Shown here: in pieces, positions 15,386 to 22,737 of the stretch
Layout: each line of letters starts with the position of its first letter
How positions within the stretch are numbered: position 1 is the first letter of the stretch
NCBI GenBank assembly: GCA_035555855.1
Contig: DATMGD010000045.1
Span: 1-33,688 of the forward strand
Direction of reading: 5' to 3'
Source of the DNA: Palsa-892 sp035555855
GTDB taxonomy: Bacteria > Pseudomonadota > Alphaproteobacteria > Rhizobiales > Xanthobacteraceae
DNA: 33,688 nt
Notes under the pieces: generated by a model
Seen by the model: only the letters and a program-made list of their open reading frames with translations
What the model was told of the DNA's origin: nothing
Databases searched by the model: none
Made by a program: the position numbers and the translations under genes

Positions 15386-16456
15386 CTAGCTGCCTGATTT
15401 CGTCATGGACGCTAGATCGGCGGGAAACTTCTTCGTGAGTTCCTCGCGGTGCGCTTTCAATGCCTCGGACCACGCCTTCCACTCCGGCGTACCGGGCGTC
15501 AGCACGTTGACCGTCAACCCCTTTGCCTTGAGGTCCACGAGGTATGCCTTGTAGCTACGCTCAAGCTCTTTGTTGTTGGCTTCGCTCGCGACAACATTCG
15601 CTTCGAGAATGGCTTTCTGCACATTCGCCGGCAGTTTATCGAAACGCGACTTATTCATCAGGAAGCCGTTCACCAGCGCGCCGAGAATGCCGCCGCTGCC
15701 GAGCACGTGATCCGTGACCTCGTAATGCTTCAGCCCATAGGCACCCTGCAAACCGCCGAGCGCACCGTCGATCGCGCCACGCTGCAAGGCCGAATAGACG
15801 TCTGCAACACCCATCGTGACCGGCGCGATGCCGACCGCCTTCATGCTTTCCGAAGCGCCCTTCGAATAACCGCGCATCGTGTGCCCCTTCATCGATTGAG
15901 GCAGCAGACACGCGAATTTGCAGAAGAACGCCGGGGCGCCGATGTCGAACAAGGAGAGCAACTTGGTATTGTGCTTCTCCATCAGCTTGTCGAAATAGAC
16001 GAACAGCGGCTGGCCGGGCGCGAGCGCCTTCTGGCTGTCCTCCATCGTAAGTGTCCAGAGCGGACTCGCGGCAATCGAGACCTGCGGAATACGGCCGGCC
16101 CAGCTATCGAGCGTCGTGAGCGAAATATCGACCTGGCCGCCCGGCACGGCACTCGGCACGAAAGCCTGCTTCACCAGCGTGTCGTCGGGAAAGAATTTCC
16201 ACTCGACCTGGCCGTTGGTCCGCTTCTTCACTTCATCCATGAACACATGGGCATAGACTTTCACTTGCGGATGCGATGAAGCACCCCAGGTCGCGAGCGA
16301 AAGCGTAATCTTGTCCTGCGCGGAAGCGCTTGCGGCAGCACTTACAGCGAACGCAAGCGAGAGCGCTCCGAGACGGAGCGCCAGCCCGGTCGTCTGACGC
16401 AGTTTGCGAAACCAGCCTGAAGCCGAATTGCCTTGGCGTATATGGACTTTGTCCAC
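15386..16456 (-). CDS. TRAP transporter substrate-binding protein (DctP type) of the aconitase X operon
   Basis: A 356-residue periplasmic receptor. The N-terminus has basic residues, a hydrophobic core (24-40) and an ASASAQD cleavage region near residue 47, a Sec signal peptide. The mature protein shows DctP features: ITLSLATWGASSHP at the start, KFFPDDTL (87-94), VDISLTTLDSWAGRIP and KGHTMRGYS, where R195 occupies the usual ligand-clamping position. GTG 16456 is chosen because GAGGGAGGG lies just upstream. It is the first gene of a minus-strand operon dctP-dctQ-dctM-acnX large-acnX small. The ligand is unknown, presumably the aconitase X substrate or its precursor. Confidence 0.9.
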   Translation of the reverse strand: MDKVHIRQGNSASGWFRKLRQTTGLALRLGALSLAFAVSAAASASAQDKITLSLATWGASSHPQVKVYAHVFMDEVKKRTNGQVEWKFFPDDTLVKQAFVPSAVPGGQVDISLTTLDSWAGRIPQVSIAASPLWTLTMEDSQKALAPGQPLFVYFDKLMEKHNTKLLSLFDIGAPAFFCKFACLLPQSMKGHTMRGYSKGASESMKAVGIAPVTMGVADVYSALQRGAIDGALGGLQGAYGLKHYEVTDHVLGSGGILGALVNGFLMNKSRFDKLPANVQKAILEANVVASEANNKELERSYKAYLVDLKAKGLTVNVLTPGTPEWKAWSEALKAHREELTKKFPADLASMTKSGS

Positions 16457-16513
16457 GAATCCCTCCCTCTCATTTGGCGTTTCCTGTTTCGCGGGTTTTC
16501 CCGCTTATCTTTA

Positions 16514-16558
16514 GTCTTAAAAGACGTTATGATACTTATTAGATACAATATGAGACAA
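16514..16558 (-). promoter_or_regulatory. Candidate promoter and operator of the TRAP/aconitase X operon
   Basis: On the minus strand, TTGTCT (16558-16553) and TATCAT (16534-16529) form a -35/-10 pair with an 18-bp spacer. A perfect 5-bp dyad, GTCTT-AA-AAGAC (16514-16525), would overlap the start of transcription. GATAC occurs twice with an 11-bp period (16531 and 16542), placing both copies on one face of the helix. The divergent GntR/UTRA gene begins at 16561, so its product is the likely ligand of these sites. Assignment is by position and symmetry only. Confidence 0.45.
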
Positions 16559-16560
16559 CT

Positions 16561-17331
16561 ATGACGCCGAAGTCAAATCGCCGCTCCTCGGCCGCCGCTG
16601 CCCTTACGCGCGACAATGCCCGGCCGCTGCATGAGCAGTTGAGCGATCGCCTGCGAACGGAATTGCTGTTCGCCTATCGCGCCGGCGACCAGATTCCGAC
16701 CGAAGAAGCGATCTGCGGCACGTATGGATTGAGCCGCGTCACCGTGCGGCGCGCCATGCAAACACTCGTCGATCAGGGCGTTCTGATCCGGCGGCAGGGC
16801 AAAGGAACTTTTCTCGCGCCGCCGAAGCCGCGCATTACTTGCGAGATCGACCGGCTTGGGCCGTTCATGGCTGCGTTCGCCGCCTCGAACGAAAATGTTT
16901 CCGTGCAGCTTGTCGATTTCAGCTGGGTCTCCGGTGAGCAGGTGCCGGAGGAGTTCAATGGCAACGACACCGCTTTACTTTATAGCCGCGTTTACGAAAC
17001 CGACGGTTCGCCGCACGCCTCATTGCAGATCGCGCTTCCCGGTCACCTCGGTGAAAAAGTAAGCCGTGCCGACGCCGTCAAAATGGGCATCTACCAAATT
17101 CTACAGGACAAGCTCCGCGTCATCCCCTGGCGTGCGAACTTTATCATCAGCAGCGAACTGCCGAGCGCGCAGCTTGCACAACGGCTGCATGTTTCGCCGA
17201 CGACCCCGCTACTCGTGCTCGAGCGCGTATCCTTCGACAAGGACGACAAGGTTATCGAGAAAACCGTACATCACCTTCTGCCCGAGGTTTACAAGCTCAG
17301 CGTCAAGGTGAAGCGCATGACCGCGAAGTAA
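16561..17331 (+). CDS. GntR-family regulator with UTRA domain (HutC type)
   Basis: A 256-residue regulator. Residues 22-86 form the GntR winged helix (PLHEQLSDRLRTELL, PTEEAICGTYGLSRVTVRRA, RRQGKGTFLAPP). Residues from about 95 form a UTRA ligand-binding domain of chorismate-lyase fold, ending VHHLLPEVYKLSVKVKRM. It is divergent from the TRAP/aconitase X operon with a 104-bp gap holding a dyad and a plausible promoter, so it probably represses that operon until the substrate binds. No clear ribosome binding site precedes ATG 16561, and the message may have a very short leader. It converges with an unknown gene 14 bp downstream. Confidence 0.92.
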   Translation: MTPKSNRRSSAAAALTRDNARPLHEQLSDRLRTELLFAYRAGDQIPTEEAICGTYGLSRVTVRRAMQTLVDQGVLIRRQGKGTFLAPPKPRITCEIDRLGPFMAAFAASNENVSVQLVDFSWVSGEQVPEEFNGNDTALLYSRVYETDGSPHASLQIALPGHLGEKVSRADAVKMGIYQILQDKLRVIPWRANFIISSELPSAQLAQRLHVSPTTPLLVLERVSFDKDDKVIEKTVHHLLPEVYKLSVKVKRMTAK

Positions 17332-17345
17332 GATTGAGCGTATCG

Positions 17346-17708
17346 CTAAACCCCGAGCGCTATTGCCCGAATATCATTGAGAAGCGCGACGGCGCGATCG
17401 GCTATCGCTTCTCCACCTGCTACATCGCCGCGCACGTATAACGGGCGAACATCCTCGATCTCGGCAAGCTTGCCGATCAGATGCTCGTTCGCAGCCGCGT
17501 AGCGGCGATACTCGTTCACGGTCAGCATGTAGGTGTGAAGGATGTCGTTGTTTTCGGCGCTCACCCCCAATGCGTGATAGGCACCGTTCACCCAATGGGT
17601 GGCAGCGAGCATCGCGGCCTCGATTCGAATCTCGTAATCCCGCGCTTCGCACTTCGCCAGCGAGCGTTCGATGCGCAACGCTTTTTCTTTATGCTTCGCG
17701 GTGATCAT
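17346..17708 (-). CDS. Small helical protein of unknown function, related to its upstream neighbour
   Basis: A 120-residue, probably all-helical cytoplasmic protein with no signal peptide or membrane segment. I do not recognise a family. It resembles the 153-residue product encoded directly upstream: YEI...ATHWVNGAYHALGVSAE here against FEL...GTNAVNAALHHAGITPE there, DILH against DVLH, and IEDVRPLYVRGD against IEHFRDPCTRGD, in the same order. A GGAGAAG site precedes ATG 17708, which overlaps the upstream stop by 4 bp. It is the last gene of the UxaA/TctC/Ldh2 operon. The two proteins may form a heterodimer or heteromeric complex; this is inferred from coupling and similarity. Confidence 0.75.
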   Translation of the reverse strand: MITAKHKEKALRIERSLAKCEARDYEIRIEAAMLAATHWVNGAYHALGVSAENNDILHTYMLTVNEYRRYAAANEHLIGKLAEIEDVRPLYVRGDVAGGEAIADRAVALLNDIRAIALGV

Positions 17709-18166
17709 TGCTTCTTCTCCGACAGCCTGCGCTCAAGAAGACCGACGCATTTCTCGTAGGCCTGACCGCAAGTCGAGATAACCTTGGCGTCGATCGTCAT
17801 ATCGCCGCGTGTGCACGGGTCGCGGAAATGCTCGATCTGCTCCATGGCTTTCATCATCTCAGCGATGTCATCCGGAATAGGTCCGGGGATTGGCGGGCGG
17901 CCGACATGCAAGACGTCACCCGACGTTTTCAGTACCGACTTGAAATCGGCGGCGTTCGGACCGGCCGGCACGGAATAGACGCCCGGCTGCGACGGAAATG
18001 CCCGCTCTTCCGGCGTGATCCCGGCATGATGCAGCGCTGCATTCACGGCATTGGTGCCGGCCGTCATCGTGCTCCAGAACCATAGTTCGAAATCGGCATC
18101 CGGATTCAACCGCTTACGCAGATCCTCGAGCCGCCTGATCTTATCGACATGTCCCGCGATATTCAT
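17705..18166 (-). CDS. Small protein of unknown function, paralogue of the next gene
   Basis: A 153-residue soluble protein. I do not recognise a family. The N-terminal half (residues 6-53) and the C-terminal part (about 108-145) align with the 120-residue protein encoded next, while a Pro/Gly-rich segment of about 30-45 residues in the middle (around 54-100) is mostly unique. Conserved marks are VNAALHHAG (41-49), a DVLH element at 84-87 and CTRGD (118-122). It starts at ATG 18166, overlapping the Ldh2 stop by 4 bp after GGAGAGG, and its own stop overlaps the next start. Tight coupling to a 2-hydroxyacid dehydrogenase suggests an accessory role in the same pathway. Confidence 0.75.
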   Translation of the reverse strand: MNIAGHVDKIRRLEDLRKRLNPDADFELWFWSTMTAGTNAVNAALHHAGITPEERAFPSQPGVYSVPAGPNAADFKSVLKTSGDVLHVGRPPIPGPIPDDIAEMMKAMEQIEHFRDPCTRGDMTIDAKVISTCGQAYEKCVGLLERRLSEKKQ

Positions 18167-19239
18167 GCTGCCTCTCCTGCTTCGGCGAACGGCACGCCGG
18201 CTCTGTTTCCCAAGCTCGTCAACTCGGCTGTGATTGCCGGCGAATAGGAGACGCCTTCAACACGGCGCATGCGCTCGAGCTGCTCTCCACGCGCACCGGG
18301 TATTCGCGCCCCTTCGCCGCCCGCCTGCCGATAAAACTCGATCCAGTGCTGCATGTAATTGAGGAACGCCGCCTGATCGTCGATAAGCGCGGGATTGAGA
18401 AAAAGAAAAAATGCACTCTGGCGCGGCACCGCGCCGTTTGCCGGCAGAGCCATTGCGGGCGATAGGTTCGACGGCGCCGATCCTGCAAGCGCGGCGGAAA
18501 GGCATTCGATCATCATGGCAATTGCCATGCCTTTATAACCGCCCATCGGCTGTAGCATGCCGGCCGCAGCACGCTGTGCGTCGGTTGTCGGTTGACCGTC
18601 TTCCGCCAAGGCCCAATCCGGCGGGATTGGTTTTCCCTCACGCGATGCAAGGAGAATGTGGCCGCGCGCCGCAACGCTGCAAGCCATGTCCACAACAAGC
18701 GGCGCGGCATCTTTTCCGGCAGGCGCCGCAAAGGCGAACGGATTGTGACCGAGCGCGCGCTGCGTGAAGCCGGGAAGACCCAATAGCGGAGGTACCCGCT
18801 GGCCCATGAAGCAAATATAACCGTGTTCGGCGGCACTCAGCGCAAGGATTCCAAGAGCGCCAAGGTGTCCGGTTTCCCGCAACGAAACCCAAAGGATTGG
18901 CTCGCGCGCGAGCGAAGAAACCGCCTCCTCGATCACGCGTTGTCCGGCGACCTGACCGAGCGCACCGTTCGCATTGACATTCCAGACATGACCGTTCCGG
19001 TCGAATTCGATCCGTGCTTCTGGATTGAAATCGCCGGCCTGAAGCCGATCGATATAAGAAGCGAGGCGAGATAACCCGTGAGTCGAAAATCCACGAAGGT
19101 CGCTGCGGATCAGGATTCGTGCGGTAACCGCCGCATCCTGCGGCGGCACCTTCGCACTCATCAGTACACGGGCAGCCCACCGCTCAAGCGCATCGGCTTG
19201 ATAACGGCGAGGCCGTCTGTCGCTACTTGGCAATGACAA
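18163..19239 (-). CDS. Ldh2-family malate/lactate/sulfolactate dehydrogenase
   Basis: A 358-residue NAD(P)-dependent 2-hydroxyacid dehydrogenase of the MDH2/LDH2 family, which is unrelated to classical Rossmann-fold lactate dehydrogenases. Signature stretches are IRSDLRGFSTHGLSRL (44-59), SLRETGHLGALG (119-130, with H125 in the catalytic position), ALGHNPFAFAAP and the GKPIPPDWALAEDGQPTTD segment. Family members oxidise malate, lactate, ureidoglycolate or (R)-sulfolactate (ComC). The start is a TTG near 19239 that overlaps the upstream TctC gene by 17 bp; a second TTG two codons on is possible. Being downstream of a UxaA-type lyase, it could oxidise or epimerise a 2-hydroxyacid such as sulfolactate. 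The substrate is inferred. Confidence 0.88.
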   Translation of the reverse strand: MSLPSSDRRPRRYQADALERWAARVLMSAKVPPQDAAVTARILIRSDLRGFSTHGLSRLASYIDRLQAGDFNPEARIEFDRNGHVWNVNANGALGQVAGQRVIEEAVSSLAREPILWVSLRETGHLGALGILALSAAEHGYICFMGQRVPPLLGLPGFTQRALGHNPFAFAAPAGKDAAPLVVDMACSVAARGHILLASREGKPIPPDWALAEDGQPTTDAQRAAAGMLQPMGGYKGMAIAMMIECLSAALAGSAPSNLSPAMALPANGAVPRQSAFFLFLNPALIDDQAAFLNYMQHWIEFYRQAGGEGARIPGARGEQLERMRRVEGVSYSPAITAELTSLGNRAGVPFAEAGEAA

Positions 19240-20194
19240 CGTTAGTTTCCCTGACGGCGCGCCCGAAGGTTTGGATCTCGACCTCGTTTTCCTTCGCGAA
19301 AGCCGCGGCGCCTGTCAGCAGCACCTCGTTGCCCACACCCTGCATTTTCTCGATCACCGCCGGATCCTTCATGATCGCCAGCATCTCGGACTCCAATCGC
19401 GCGACCACTTCTTTCGGCGTTCCGGCTGGCGCAAGGAAGCCGTACCAGGTCGGGAACACGTCGATCGGCTGGCCGATTTCCTCTTGCACCGTTGGAACAT
19501 CCGGGAAGATCGGCGAGCGGCTTAACGAGACAACGGCGAGCGGCCGCAACTTGCCTGCACGAATCTGGCCTGCCATCGCCGGTACGGCCGCGACGCCCGC
19601 AGGTATCTGCCCGCCCATCACATCGGTCGCGATAAAATTGGCGCCGCGATAAGGAATGGTGCCAATATTCGTCTTCATTGCTTTATTGATCAGGTTGAGC
19701 TCGATTTCGCCCGACGAGCCAACGCCGGGAACGCCGGAAACAATTTTTTGGTTCGGGCCGCGCGCCGCTTCGATGAACTCCTTCAAATTTTTATAAGGCG
19801 AATCCGCCGGCACGACCAAAATCGTCGGCGCAATTCCTACCTTCGCGATCGGGATCAGGTCCTTGCGCGGATCGTAGCTTGCCTTGGTGAAGAACGGCAT
19901 CAGCGTGATCGGCGGATTGGCCGTCACCAGCAGCGTGTAACCGTCTGGCGCCGAACGCGCGACCGCCGCTGCGCCGATCATGCCTGTGGCGCCCGGTTTA
20001 TTCTCGACCACGACCGACTGGCCGAGGCGCTTTTGCAATTCTGCCGCGACAATCCGGCCGACGATATCGACGCCGCCGGCGGGAGGATAATTCGAGACGA
20101 TGGTAATCGCGCGGTTTGGGTAATCCTGTGCCGTAGCGGGCATGCCCGCGGCCAGCAGACAGATTCCCAGCACCAAGCCCGTTCCTATACGCAT
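19223..20194 (-). CDS. Tripartite tricarboxylate transporter receptor (Bug/TctC family), orphan
   Basis: A 323-residue periplasmic binding protein. A signal peptide (MRIGTGLVLGICLLAAGMPATA) ends near residue 22. The mature part begins QDYPNRAITIVSNYPPAGGVDIVGRI, with the classic Bug pattern YP.r.I..I..yppGG..D, followed by VVENKPGATGMIGA and KLRPLAVVSLSRSPIFPDVPTV. A strong GGGAGGGAAG precedes ATG 20194. Neither TctA nor TctB membrane genes are present in the window, so it must use a transporter encoded elsewhere or act as a sensor. It lies in an operon with a UxaA-type lyase and an Ldh2 dehydrogenase, so its ligand is probably their substrate. The sulfolactate transporter SlcHFG is a TTT system, which fits a sulfolactate hypothesis. 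Confidence 0.92.
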   Translation of the reverse strand: MRIGTGLVLGICLLAAGMPATAQDYPNRAITIVSNYPPAGGVDIVGRIVAAELQKRLGQSVVVENKPGATGMIGAAAVARSAPDGYTLLVTANPPITLMPFFTKASYDPRKDLIPIAKVGIAPTILVVPADSPYKNLKEFIEAARGPNQKIVSGVPGVGSSGEIELNLINKAMKTNIGTIPYRGANFIATDVMGGQIPAGVAAVPAMAGQIRAGKLRPLAVVSLSRSPIFPDVPTVQEEIGQPIDVFPTWYGFLAPAGTPKEVVARLESEMLAIMKDPAVIEKMQGVGNEVLLTGAAAFAKENEVEIQTFGRAVRETNVVIAK

Positions 20195-20224
20195 GTCTTC
20201 CCTCCCCTTTTGTTGTTTTATTGG

Positions 20225-21382
20225 TTACATCGACAATCCAAAACGGCTGATCGCCGACTCCTGTACGTTCAGAATTTCCGCAGTCGTCAGCTCTCCACTG
20301 CAAACGCCCAGCGCATAATCGAAAAGGCGTGAGCCTGCGGCATCGACCGCCTCGTTCTTTTCCAGCACGCTCGTCACATCGAAATCGACGTTGTCCGAGA
20401 AAGTGTCGATGGTGTTGCGGTTGCCGCTAACCTTAATCACGGTCATCACCGGGTGACCGATCGGATTGCCGACGCCGGTCGAGAACATCGCAAGCTGGCA
20501 ACCGGTAGCGGCCAGCCCAGTGATCGATTCCACTGCCGGTGCCGGCCCTGCCATGAAGTGCAGGCCCGCACGTTGCGGGCGGTCGCCATAACCAAGCACG
20601 CCCACGAGCGGCGAGCAGCCCGATTTCGCCATAGCGCCCAGAGCCTTTTCCTCGATCGTCGTCAAACCGCCGCGGATATTGTCCGGCGTAGGATTGGAAC
20701 CGCGCAGATCGACCCCTTGCTTCATGATGTCTTGTTCGGCCGACTGGATGACGTCGAGAAACTGCTGCCCCACCGCACGGTCAGCAGCGCGTTCGGCGAA
20801 AATGTGCTCGGCGCCGAAAAACTCCGAAGTTTCGGTGATGATTGCCTTGGCGCCCGCCGCGACAAACTTGTCGGCGACGATGCCAATCGATGGATTGGAA
20901 GCGAGCCCCGATGTCGTATCGGAGCCACCGCACTCAAGCCCGAGCGTGAGCATCGAGAGCGGAAATTCTCGCCGTGCGATCTTCGAGACTGTGCGCGCAA
21001 TCCGCATTGCCGCACGCGTGCCGAGCGCAATGGCATTGATCGTTCCGCCGGCGCCCTGAATATCGACAGCCTCAATGGGCTTTCCCGAAGGCGCGATCAG
21101 ATCAAACAATTCCTTGGTCGTGACCGGCTCAAGGCCAATCAGTACGACGCCCGCGATGTTCGGATTGAGGCAAAGTCCGGCTGTAACCTTGAGCGTGATC
21201 GCCCGGTCGGCGCCAAGCTGTCCGCGGATATAGGATCCCGGCAAGTAGATTGCGCCCTTCACTGCATCGGCAACGGCACGCGTTACCGGGTTGCTGTTGT
21301 CCATCACGGAAATGACAGCGATGTGGTTGCGAATCCCAACCGATCCGTCCGGCCGCGGATAGCCCCAGAAAGTCTTGCTCAT
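20225..21382 (-). CDS. UxaA-family lyase, large catalytic subunit (SuyB-like or sugar-acid dehydratase)
   Basis: A 385-residue protein matching the catalytic part of altronate/galactarate dehydratases and of sulfolactate sulfo-lyase SuyB. Marks are FWGYPRPDGSVGIRNH at the start, LGLECGGSDTTSGLASNPSI (about 146-165), a FFGAEHIFAERA stretch, SGCSPLVGVLGYGDRPQRAG and MFSTGVGNPIGHPV. It overlaps the SAF subunit gene by 4 bp. The split into small and large polypeptides is the SuyA/SuyB layout, whereas UxaA and GarD are usually one chain. With an HpsN-type pathway nearby, cleavage of (R)-sulfolactate to pyruvate and sulfite is attractive, but dehydration of a sugar acid or other hydroxy acid is equally allowed by the family. 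Confidence 0.88.
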   Translation of the reverse strand: MSKTFWGYPRPDGSVGIRNHIAVISVMDNSNPVTRAVADAVKGAIYLPGSYIRGQLGADRAITLKVTAGLCLNPNIAGVVLIGLEPVTTKELFDLIAPSGKPIEAVDIQGAGGTINAIALGTRAAMRIARTVSKIARREFPLSMLTLGLECGGSDTTSGLASNPSIGIVADKFVAAGAKAIITETSEFFGAEHIFAERAADRAVGQQFLDVIQSAEQDIMKQGVDLRGSNPTPDNIRGGLTTIEEKALGAMAKSGCSPLVGVLGYGDRPQRAGLHFMAGPAPAVESITGLAATGCQLAMFSTGVGNPIGHPVMTVIKVSGNRNTIDTFSDNVDFDVTSVLEKNEAVDAAGSRLFDYALGVCSGELTTAEILNVQESAISRFGLSM

Positions 21383-21672
21383 ACCGTTTTCCTTTTGTCG
21401 CCGCGGGCGCGCAACGCCTCGACGTTATGGACATGAACGTGGCTGCCGGCGGCAATGTCCTTCGTCGCCTCTCCGATCACCTTGCCGTATTTGATGATGT
21501 GCTCGCCTTGCCGGATGGCGCGAGTCGCAATCTTGTGCCCGAACGCGATGTCATCCGTGGCGGCGATCGATCCCGTTCCTTGCCCGACCAGCGAAACGGC
21601 TGCCCCTCGGGATGCCGGATCGATCAGGGTGGCCACATTATCCGTGGCATTCAGCGTAAATGCGCGCACCAT
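21379..21672 (-). CDS. UxaA-family SAF-domain small subunit (SuyA-like)
   Basis: A 97-residue SAF domain. DIAFGHKIATRAIRQGEHII, read over about 41-60, followed by KYGKVIGEATKDIAAGSHVHVHNVEA, is the typical UxaA N-terminal domain; the HVHN motif contributes to the active site in this family. It is the first gene of the minus-strand operon and overlaps the catalytic subunit start by 4 bp. ATG 21672 is chosen because GGAGGAG lies just upstream; an extension to 21705 has no such site and adds a basic, unrelated stretch. The call as SuyA rather than a generic UxaA small subunit is inference. Confidence 0.85.
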   Translation of the reverse strand: MVRAFTLNATDNVATLIDPASRGAAVSLVGQGTGSIAATDDIAFGHKIATRAIRQGEHIIKYGKVIGEATKDIAAGSHVHVHNVEALRARGDKRKTV

Positions 21673-22024
21673 TGCTCTCCTCCTGAAAAGCAGATGAAGA
21701 CGCATAAACCGCTATAGGGGAACATTCGTTTTGGTGCGGACGCTGCGAAACAATGCAACAGGCAAGGCCCGCAAATGACGACCAAAACTCCCTATGGATT
21801 GGCGTTTTTTGCTTTTCTTATTATGCCCGCAGCACTGCGAGACGTTCGAGACTAGGCTTCGTCTCAGAGGCGAGTCAATAGCTCCTATATAGGACTTTCC
21901 GGAGCGAAACGGACGCTGCATCGGCTCCGCAGCTACATTTGCGAACCATACGGCAACTCGGCTAATTACATGCGGTGATGATGCCGGCATCGGCATCGAC
22001 CGCAGAGTTGTTTCTGGGAAAGCC
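21673..22024. other. 352-bp divergent intergenic region between UxaA-type operon and GntR gene
   Basis: No gene is supported here. A minus-strand frame of 145 codons covers most of it but is rich in Ser/Arg, has no ribosome binding site and runs antisense into the regulator gene. The region holds the 12-bp palindrome at 21883-21894. It also contains two weaker partial copies of its core, GCTATAGG near 21710 and CCCTATGG near 21790. Promoters for both divergent transcripts are expected here, but I could not identify convincing -35/-10 pairs. Confidence 0.5.
21883..21894. promoter_or_regulatory. Perfect 12-bp palindrome, candidate GntR operator
   Basis: TCCTATATAGGA is its own reverse complement. 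It lies about 130 bp upstream of the GntR/UTRA gene and about 210 bp upstream of the SAF subunit start, within their shared divergent region. GntR-family sites are short dyads of this size, so binding by the adjacent regulator is reasonable. The link is inferred from position. Confidence 0.45.
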
Positions 22025-22717
22025 GTGACGAAACTGTCCGAAGTGGCCGATACGATTCTTGCCGACGTCGAAGCCGGCGTCCTGCGCGAAGGCGATCGCC
22101 TGCCCTCGGAAGAAAAACTTGCAGCGAAATATCGCGTCAGTGTCGGCACGGTTCAGAAGGCGCTAAGCCGCCTCGCCCGCACCGGCATCGTATCGCGAGA
22201 GCAAGGGCGCGGCACCTTCATCGGCCGATCTGCGATCAAGCCGGGCGATCTGCGTTATCTGCGCTTCCGCGATGCGGATGGAAATATCCTTCCTTCCTAC
22301 GTGCACGTTCGGTCAGTGCGACGCGTCGCGCAGAAAGGCCCTTGGTCGGAATTTCTCGGCGGCAAGGATTTCGTCCGGATCGAGCGTTCGATCAATATCG
22401 GCGGCCGCTTTGAAGTCTTCAGCGAGTTCTGGCTGCGCCAGGATGACTTTGCCCGTCTCGGTGGCATCGACAAACGAACTCTCGAAAAGAATTTGCGCAT
22501 CCTGCTCGGATCGCAACTTGCCCTTCCCACGCTGCGAGCCGATCAATGGATTCGATTTGAGCCGTTATCGAATCCTGCAGCGCGCGTACTGGGCCTGAAA
22601 GCCGGACAAGCCGGATTGATCATGGAATTGCGTGGTTACACACTGCGTGATCGAGAGCTTTATTATCAGCGCATTTATGCCGCGCCATTCCCCGATCCGC
22701 TCGTCATATCGGACTGA
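22025..22717 (+). CDS. GntR-family regulator with UTRA domain, divergent from UxaA-type operon
   Basis: A 230-residue regulator. Residues 1-68 form the winged helix: ADTILADVEAGVLREGDRLP, SEEKLAAKYRVSVGTVQKAL and SREQGRGTFIG. From about residue 75 a UTRA-type ligand domain follows, ending RDRELYYQRIYAAPFPDPLV. It starts at GTG 22025 after GGGAAAG. Its divergent position to the SAF/UxaA/TctC/Ldh2 operon, with a 12-bp palindrome between them, suggests that it controls that operon and responds to the transported hydroxy acid. It converges with the last ABC ATPase gene; only 20 bp separate the stops. Confidence 0.9.
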   Translation: MTKLSEVADTILADVEAGVLREGDRLPSEEKLAAKYRVSVGTVQKALSRLARTGIVSREQGRGTFIGRSAIKPGDLRYLRFRDADGNILPSYVHVRSVRRVAQKGPWSEFLGGKDFVRIERSINIGGRFEVFSEFWLRQDDFARLGGIDKRTLEKNLRILLGSQLALPTLRADQWIRFEPLSNPAARVLGLKAGQAGLIMELRGYTLRDRELYYQRIYAAPFPDPLVISD

Positions 22718-22735
22718 ACGGCCTCATACGGCCGT
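22718..22735. terminator. Short hairpin between convergent genes
   Basis: ACGGCC (22718-22723) and GGCCGT (22730-22735) pair around a 6-nt loop, filling the gap between the convergent GntR and ABC ATPase stop codons. The stem is only 6 bp and neither side has a T-tract, so any terminator activity would be weak. It could serve both strands. Confidence 0.35.
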
Positions 22736-22737
22736 AT

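Noticed and set aside
17346..17708. HEPN toxin-like R-x6-H motif (in RRYAAANEH)
   Set aside because: The residue after the arginine is not the usual polar one, the spacing is easily met by chance in helical proteins, and there is no partner antitoxin; the similarity to the upstream protein is a better lead.
20453..21436. Plus-strand open frame of 327 codons opposite the UxaA-type gene
   Set aside because: Its composition is Arg/Asp-rich low complexity typical of antisense frames in GC-rich DNA, and the opposite strand encodes a clear enzyme.
21712..22149. 145-codon minus-strand frame in the divergent intergenic region
   Set aside because: It is Ser/Arg-rich, lacks a ribosome binding site, and its start lies antisense within the GntR gene.
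22718..22735. Strong bidirectional terminator between the GntR and ABC genes
   Set aside because: The stem is only 6 bp and there is no T-tract on either strand; kept only as a weak hairpin.
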